DNA from: an archaeon
GTDB lineage: Archaea; Asgardarchaeota; Hermodarchaeia; Hermodarchaeales; Hermodarchaeaceae
Assembly (NCBI GenBank): GCA_016550425.1
Contig: JABXGS010000074.1
Coordinates: forward strand, 1-28,794
DNA length: 28,794 nt
Reading direction: 5' to 3'
Under the pieces are notes generated by a model that saw only the letters and a program-made list of their open reading frames with translations, made no database searches and was not told the DNA's origin. Both the position numbers and the translations under genes were made by a program. Of this stretch, positions 24,970-28,794 are shown one piece after another (position 1 is the stretch's first letter; each line of letters opens with the position of its first letter).

Positions 24970-25004
24970 TTTTTTTGCACCACTTTGTTGCCATCAATTG
25001 ATAT
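24970..25004 (+). promoter_or_regulatory. Shared promoter-like motif, copy C
   Basis: TTTTTTTGCAC, 10 bases, then CCATCAATTGATAT: the same two blocks and spacing as copies A and B, 4.5 kb away. It precedes the two-span membrane protein. Here a TATA-like box lies upstream (24936-24944), so the motif might instead be at the start of the transcript. Confidence 0.5.
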
Positions 25005-25080
25005 GTAAAAATGATACTTGTTGAGGTGAATCCCACGGAAATGGGTTCGTGGCGTTTACAAGAAACGGAATCGGATCACA

Positions 25081-25392
25081 ATGACAGAACAAATAAACCA
25101 GAACCTAAGTAATTTCAAAACTTCAAAGAATGGTAGGGCATCCTCGAAGGCTATTACTCGACATATTAACCGGATTCTCTCCGTATTACAAAGAGGGACT
25201 AGTCGAATTTTCGATCTTGGAGGGGGTCTCGCAGCCCTGTTCACAATTATGGATATGTGCTTTGTCTGGTATGGTGCATTCTACGGTGGTGGGGCTATCG
25301 TTGTCGGCGACACTCTCTTGATGTTACAACTTGAACTTGTGATTATCGGTCCCTTAGCCTTAGTTTGGATTCTTGCTAAATTCCGTGGATGA
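25081..25392 (+). CDS. Small two-span membrane protein
   Basis: This 103-residue protein has a polar, basic head (about 1-45, many Asn, Lys, Arg and Ser) and two hydrophobic spans (GGGLAALFTIMDMCFVWYGAF and MLQLELVIIGPLALVWILA) joined by YGGGAIVVGDTLL, ending with the basic KFRG. Both ends are predicted inside the cell. It stands alone, behind motif copy C, which links it by regulation to the two ERAV miniproteins. No strong ribosome-binding site precedes the ATG. A 23-codon frame at 25041, with GAGGTGA before it, overlaps the 5' region and could compete for initiation. I do not recognise a family. Confidence 0.6.
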   Translation: MTEQINQNLSNFKTSKNGRASSKAITRHINRILSVLQRGTSRIFDLGGGLAALFTIMDMCFVWYGAFYGGGAIVVGDTLLMLQLELVIIGPLALVWILAKFRG

Positions 25393-25713
25393 ATCCAACA
25401 GAAGAATCTTTTACTCATTAGTGAACAATCCAGAACCCAGTTTTTCTCTTATTCTTGCTAACTTGCTCACAGTTAGAATATTTGCTTGCTTATATGCTAC
25501 GGAAAAGCCAGCATTACTTCTTTCAAGGAAGAACCATTCAAAAGGACATCTAGTTCTTTACCGGCATATTAGAGACTAATAGAAAGTGGAAATGCCACGC
25601 AAAAGGTCGCTGTCTACGGAATAATACTTTGGTATGCTTTCCAAGGCTACTACCTGTTGAAGGTATTCCCCAAATAAAAAATCACAACTGCACCATTCGA
25701 AGAAAGAAAGGTG
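25393..25713. other. Intergenic stretch without a recognised gene
   Basis: About 320 bases between the two-span protein and the terminator-like hairpin of the acyl-CoA dehydrogenase gene. The short frames here have no family pattern and no good ribosome-binding site. I see nothing further. Confidence 0.4.
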
Positions 25714-25734
25714 TGAGTGCAGAAGCTGCACTCA
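25714..25734 (-). terminator. Perfect 9-bp hairpin after the acyl-CoA dehydrogenase gene
   Basis: TGAGTGCAG and CTGCACTCA pair perfectly around a 3-base loop, 8 bases beyond the acyl-CoA dehydrogenase stop. On the minus strand a pyrimidine-rich ACCTTTCTTTCTTC follows, so it may terminate that transcript, though the T run is interrupted. Confidence 0.45.
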
Positions 25735-25741
25735 TCAAGCC

Positions 25742-26971
25742 CTATTTCGGTCGATCGTATGGTACAAACTCTTTACCAAGCAGCTCACGACCAATGATAA
25801 GGCGCATGACATTCATGCCGCCTTCCGCACCAATACTATAACTACGAACGCCACGAATACCTAAGTCTAATTCACATTCCTTAGTATAGGCAAAGGCACC
25901 ATGCCAGTCGGCAACTTCGTTGAGGATAGCGAAGGCATCGATGGGTGCGCGAAGTTTGGCCATAGCGGTCCAGAGTGCAACATCGAAATGATTGTATTTA
26001 GTGTTACCAGCGTAGATTTGGTCCATAATCCAGGCGGCTTTGTACATGACAAGGCGGTCGCCCATGAGTCTGCTATACCATTCAGCGAGGGGGAAGCTGA
26101 TGCCCTCATATTTGCCGAGTTCTTTGCCGAAGACTTTGCGTTGACGGACATAGTTCATTCCGATTTCTAAGCCTTCCAAAGCTGCACCAATACAGGTAGC
26201 GCCGATGATTACGCGGGCGGCAGAAAAGCCTTCCATTGAGTAGACAAAGCCCTTTTGGGGATCGCCGATGAGCCAGTGCTTGGGAATCTCAACGTTTTCC
26301 ATAGCGAAACCGCCAGTGCTGATGCCCATTCGGCCCCAGTCTTCAAAGAGGGTAGGAGTTAACCCTGGAGTACCCTTTTCTATGGGGAGAATGAAGGCGG
26401 AGATTCCCCGGTGTTTCGGTGAGGCGGTTTTGTCTAGATAGCCGGTGGCAAAGTAGCGTCCTTGCATCTCGGTGGTGGATTCGCGGACACCACTAATATA
26501 GACTTTTTCACCGTTCACGACGTATTTGTCGCCTTTCTCCGCAATCGTGGTCTTAGTCGCACCCACAATATCGCTGCCTCCACCTGGTTCGGTGGTTGCG
26601 ATGCCGAAGAAGTATTCGCCTGTTGCGACCTTGGGTAGAATTTCTTGTTTGGCTTCTTCGGTTCCATGCCGGGCGAATATGTAGGCCCAGCTCGCTTCAA
26701 CTAAGTAGAAAACGGGAATAGCAATGCTCAAATCTGCTCGTGCTAGTTCTTCTGCTGCGATGCAGGCGAGCATGAAGTTTCCCCCAGGTCCACCATATTT
26801 TTCCGGAATTGTGATACCCAGAAGACCAAGATCCGCCATTTTCTTGATAAGTCCCTTAGGCATTTTGCCCATTTCATCCATTTCCCGTGTATACGGGCGG
26901 ATTTCCTTTTGGGCAAAGTCCCGAACTGTCTCTCGGAACATCTCTTCTTCTTGCGAAAATTCAAAATCCAT
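25742..26971 (-). CDS. Acyl-CoA dehydrogenase family protein
   Basis: This 409-residue protein has the full three-domain layout: an N-terminal helical domain (MDFEFSQEEEMFRETVRDF), a middle beta domain with the FAD/substrate strands FFGIATTEPGGGSDI and VYISGVR, and a C-terminal helical domain with RQVFGKELGKYE-like RQRKVFGKELGKYEGI. The likely catalytic Glu is in SYSIGAEGGMNVMRL near the end, where other members have YEGT. It oxidises an acyl-CoA at the alpha-beta bond with FAD, normally passing electrons to ETF; no etf genes are in the window. The AGGAGG 8 bases before the ATG fixes the start. It is a single gene with a TATA-like TTTAATATA on the minus strand near 27020-27030. Its codon bias looks a little more G+C-rich than its neighbours. 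Confidence 0.93.
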   Translation of the reverse strand: MDFEFSQEEEMFRETVRDFAQKEIRPYTREMDEMGKMPKGLIKKMADLGLLGITIPEKYGGPGGNFMLACIAAEELARADLSIAIPVFYLVEASWAYIFARHGTEEAKQEILPKVATGEYFFGIATTEPGGGSDIVGATKTTIAEKGDKYVVNGEKVYISGVRESTTEMQGRYFATGYLDKTASPKHRGISAFILPIEKGTPGLTPTLFEDWGRMGISTGGFAMENVEIPKHWLIGDPQKGFVYSMEGFSAARVIIGATCIGAALEGLEIGMNYVRQRKVFGKELGKYEGISFPLAEWYSRLMGDRLVMYKAAWIMDQIYAGNTKYNHFDVALWTAMAKLRAPIDAFAILNEVADWHGAFAYTKECELDLGIRGVRSYSIGAEGGMNVMRLIIGRELLGKEFVPYDRPK

Positions 26972-27000
26972 GTATTAGCCTCCTAACATGCGAGGGTTGA

Positions 27001-27030
27001 CACCGGCAATCCGGTGCTTAGTATATTAAA
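27001..27030 (-). promoter_or_regulatory. Probable promoter of the acyl-CoA dehydrogenase gene, with a 5' UTR hairpin
   Basis: On the minus strand a TATA-like TTTAATATA (about 27020-27030) is followed by CACCGG-ATTG-CCGGTG, a perfect 6-bp hairpin at 27001-27016, which would be at or near the start of the transcript, 30 bases before the start codon. Confidence 0.4.
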
Positions 27031-27094
27031 GCCTTTGTGAATAGTGTAACTTTCTGTTGTTTTGATAATTCTAAATAAAAAAGGAGTAACAGTT

Positions 27095-27112
27095 ATGACC
27101 ATGAAACGATAG
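27095..27112 (+). other. Five-codon leader frame before the VOC gene
   Basis: ATG ACC ATG AAA CGA TAG, with AAGGAG 8 bases upstream (27081-27086). It ends 20 bases before the start of the VOC gene. It may be a chance sequence, or a minimal leader that affects initiation at the next gene. Confidence 0.25.
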
Positions 27113-27132
27113 AGCCATTGAGGTGATTGATT

Positions 27133-27573
27133 ATGACAACACACAGAGACTCAAAGACCGGCATTTATCGGGTCTGGACGGTTCGGGTATTTGTGTCGAA
27201 CCAAGAAGAAGCAATTGCATTTTTCCGAGATGTATTAGAACTTCCTGTAATTTTACATGCTCCACGGTTTGGCTGGGTAGAATTGGGTCCAGAGGACGAA
27301 CGGGCAAAAATTGCATTGGTTGAACCGAATCCCGACGCGGATCCAATTATGTATGAATGGCAATTGAATCAGATAGGACGCAGTACGGGTATTACATTTG
27401 AAACCAATGATATCGATGGATTTTATAAGAAAATGAAGGAGCGGGGAGTCCGCTTTCATTTACTCCCTGAAGAGATGCCTTGGGGTGGTTTTATGGCTGG
27501 ATTCGAGGACCCCGATGGAAATCGCTACAACATTGTTGAGGATCCCGAGCATTATAGCCGGGATTATTCTTAG
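27133..27573 (+). CDS. VOC-fold (glyoxalase/bleomycin-resistance type) protein
   Basis: The 146-residue protein follows the vicinal oxygen chelate pattern of two beta-alpha-beta-beta-beta modules: VWTVRVFVSNQEEAIAFFRDVL, then FGWVELGPEDERAKIALVE, then TGITFETNDIDGFYKKMKERGV, then GGFMAGFEDPDGNRYNIVED. The FEDPDGN-Y-I-E end is typical. The usual first metal His is replaced (VRVFV), so metal binding and the reaction cannot be predicted. It starts at the ATG at 27133, with GAGGTGA at 27120-27126; a TTG at 27127 would overlap that site. Its stop overlaps the zinc-ribbon gene on the other strand by 4 bases. Confidence 0.85.
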   Translation: MTTHRDSKTGIYRVWTVRVFVSNQEEAIAFFRDVLELPVILHAPRFGWVELGPEDERAKIALVEPNPDADPIMYEWQLNQIGRSTGITFETNDIDGFYKKMKERGVRFHLLPEEMPWGGFMAGFEDPDGNRYNIVEDPEHYSRDYS

Positions 27574-27746
27574 TCGAAGTCGAAGATAGATCGACCTTTC
27601 GAAAACTGCATGATGAATCGGCACTGTTCGCAAATCATGAGGGTAATCTTGTGGCTTGTGAGGCCCCATTTACTGTCCATCCGGCCTTCTTCTTTTCTGA
27701 ATTGTGTGTTTCCACACAGTGGACATCTTAAATGCTGTTTAGACAT
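27570..27746 (-). CDS. 58-residue zinc-ribbon protein
   Basis: A short minus-strand frame encodes 58 residues with two Cys pairs, RCPLCGN (Cys8, Cys11) and ICEQCRF (Cys39, Cys42), 27 residues apart, as in treble-clef or zinc-ribbon domains. The middle (FRKEEGRMDSKWGLTSHK) and the end (FSKGRSIFDFD) are conserved-looking but not recognised. A GGAGG lies about 10 bases before the ATG. Such miniproteins are common in archaea and may bind nucleic acid or protein. It is divergent from the KaiC-like gene over 143 bases. Confidence 0.75.
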   Translation of the reverse strand: MSKQHLRCPLCGNTQFRKEEGRMDSKWGLTSHKITLMICEQCRFIMQFSKGRSIFDFD

Positions 27747-27889
27747 GCTTTAGTAGCCTCCAGCAAAGCTGTTTGCTATATTCTGACCTTGCGAAAGTGA
27801 CTTAATTAACCTTACTTCTTTGAAGGCTTTCTGATGAAGACCATAACGTTTTTCTCAGAGAATTGTCTTCGACTTTTTTAGTGAAAAAC

Positions 27890-28794
27890 ATGACGGACAA
27901 AACACCACTTGGTCTTCCAATCCTAGACACGGCCCTAGGCGGAGGTATTCCCCGCGGTTATGTCATCTTACTTGAAGTTGATACCGGAACGCGAGCTGAT
28001 GCGTTCATCTCAACCTTCTTAGCCACTGGCTTGCGGAAAGGCGAACACGCTTACATCCTGTGTACTGACTATCCTTTGCGGTTTCCGTTTGAGCAGTTGC
28101 GCCATAAGGGTATTAAAGTGGATGAACTGCTGGAATCAAAGCAGTTGATTGGAATTGATGCGTTCACCGATGCGTTTGGGTGGGGAGAATTTGAGCCTGA
28201 GAGCGAGTTTTCGGTGCAGGACCTTGGAAATACTCGGCATATCCATGATATTATCCGCAAAGCTACCCTCGCAATGAACCCCGAAGCCAATCTTCGTGGC
28301 GTTGTCGATTCACTCACCTCGATTATTCATACGGCACAGGAACCTGATGAGGTAATCAAATCTGTGCATCAACAGGTGGGTGCCCAGAAAAATAATGGCA
28401 ACATTCTTATCTACACCATAGCTCGAGAAGCCCACGAAGAAGAGGTATTACGACAATTAGAACACATCGTGGATGGCGTTATTGCTCTCTACAAAGTTTA
28501 TGACGAGGAAGGCTGGCAAATCGCATGTCAAATCGAGAAACTGCGAGGTATTGATTTCGAGCCGCAACTTTTACTATACCACGTAAAAGATGGAGAAATC
28601 ACACTAACACCCTTCATTGAATTTGAAGAGGAGGAAGAGGAGGAAGAGGAGGAAGAGGAGGAAGAGGAGGAAGAGGAAACCGAAGAAGAATTAGTGGAGG
28701 AGGAAGAGGAGGAAGAGGAAACCGAAGAAGAATTAGTGGAGGAGGAAGAGGAGGAAGAGGAAACCGAAGAAGAATTAGTGGAGGAGGAAGAGGA
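27890..28794 (+). CDS. KaiC/RAD55-like RecA-superfamily protein with polyglutamate tail (3' end outside window)
   Basis: The frame runs to the window edge, so the protein is incomplete (over 300 residues). It begins like KaiC-type ATPases: LGLPILDTALGGGIPRGYVI, then a helix, then GLRKGEHAYILCTDYP, and a Walker-B-like strand LRGVVDSLTSII. But the Walker A position reads LLEVDTGTRADAF instead of GxPGTGKT, lacking the Lys, so ATP hydrolysis is unlikely. After about residue 240 comes an acidic tail of almost pure Glu interrupted by TEEELV units. It may be a non-catalytic regulator or scaffold related to archaeal KaiC-like proteins linked to signalling or motility. The start is the ATG at 27890; the GTG at 27881 is in frame and possible. 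Confidence 0.8.
   Translation, partial: MTDKTPLGLPILDTALGGGIPRGYVILLEVDTGTRADAFISTFLATGLRKGEHAYILCTDYPLRFPFEQLRHKGIKVDELLESKQLIGIDAFTDAFGWGEFEPESEFSVQDLGNTRHIHDIIRKATLAMNPEANLRGVVDSLTSIIHTAQEPDEVIKSVHQQVGAQKNNGNILIYTIAREAHEEEVLRQLEHIVDGVIALYKVYDEEGWQIACQIEKLRGIDFEPQLLLYHVKDGEITLTPFIEFEEEEEEEEEEEEEEEEEETEEELVEEEEEEEETEEELVEEEEEEEETEEELVEEEE
28627..28794 (+). repeat. Purine-only tandem repeat in the KaiC-like gene (42-base units)
   Basis: A GAGGAA-type microsatellite at about 28627-28678 is followed by 42-base units starting at 28679, 28721 and 28763, the last cut by the window end. Each unit encodes TEEELVEEEEEEEE (14 residues). The units look identical over the visible length, suggesting recent expansion or correction between copies. 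Confidence 0.9.

Noticed and set aside
25373..25579. 68-codon frame after the two-span membrane protein
   Set aside because: No ribosome-binding site, no family pattern, and overlap with the end of the upstream gene.
28627..28794. CRISPR-like array
   Set aside because: The repeats are direct, in frame, without spacers, and encode a Glu-rich tail.

Overview
The window (about 43-45% G+C by eye, not computed) looks like chromosomal DNA of an archaeon, most likely of the Asgard group. The archaeal signs are a two-domain Cdc48/VAT ATPase, a tungsten aldehyde:ferredoxin oxidoreductase, KaiC-like and Lrp-like proteins, and Shine-Dalgarno/TATA-type gene starts. The Asgard pointer is inference: several proteins resemble eukaryotic trafficking or cilium modules (a longin-like protein, an IFT52-type GIFT domain, a V4R/TRAPP-Bet3-like protein), next to a GRAM/PH-like and an SPFH-like protein. 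I cannot place it more finely (Thor-, Heimdall- or related lineages) without a search. I saw no CRISPR array, transposase, tRNA or rRNA.

Layout. 1-770: end of a macro-domain gene and a DinB-like protein. 877-4185: a MoxR/Mg-chelatase-type AAA+ protein fused to a VWA domain through a membrane hairpin, followed by a longin-like protein; a GIFT-domain protein converges on them. 5153-10136: an apparent four-gene operon, cdc48 - GRAM/PH-like - SPFH-like - V4R-like. 10161-15820: aldehyde:ferredoxin oxidoreductase, HIT hydrolase, a membrane-anchored beta-propeller protein, an ICMT-like membrane methyltransferase and a class III-type sirtuin. 15891-19664: a very large membrane-anchored C25 (gingipain/caspase-fold) peptidase, and a separate 42-residue single-span protein with its own terminator.

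19740-20760 is the most unusual part. Two paralogous basic miniproteins (46 and 40 aa, sharing an ERAV-G-NP core) each have a dyad and a shared promoter-like motif upstream, and a candidate structured RNA downstream. A third copy of the motif, with the same internal spacing, stands before a small two-span membrane protein at 25081.

20969-24761: a secreted/anchored protein, an acetoacetate decarboxylase-like enzyme, and two divergent 322-residue paralogous regulators, each with two HTH units. 25742-28794: acyl-CoA dehydrogenase, a VOC-fold protein, a 58-aa zinc ribbon, and a KaiC-like protein with a degenerate Walker A. The last runs off the window inside a polyglutamate repeat made of 42-base units.

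All functional names come from motifs and fold patterns read by eye; no database search was run.
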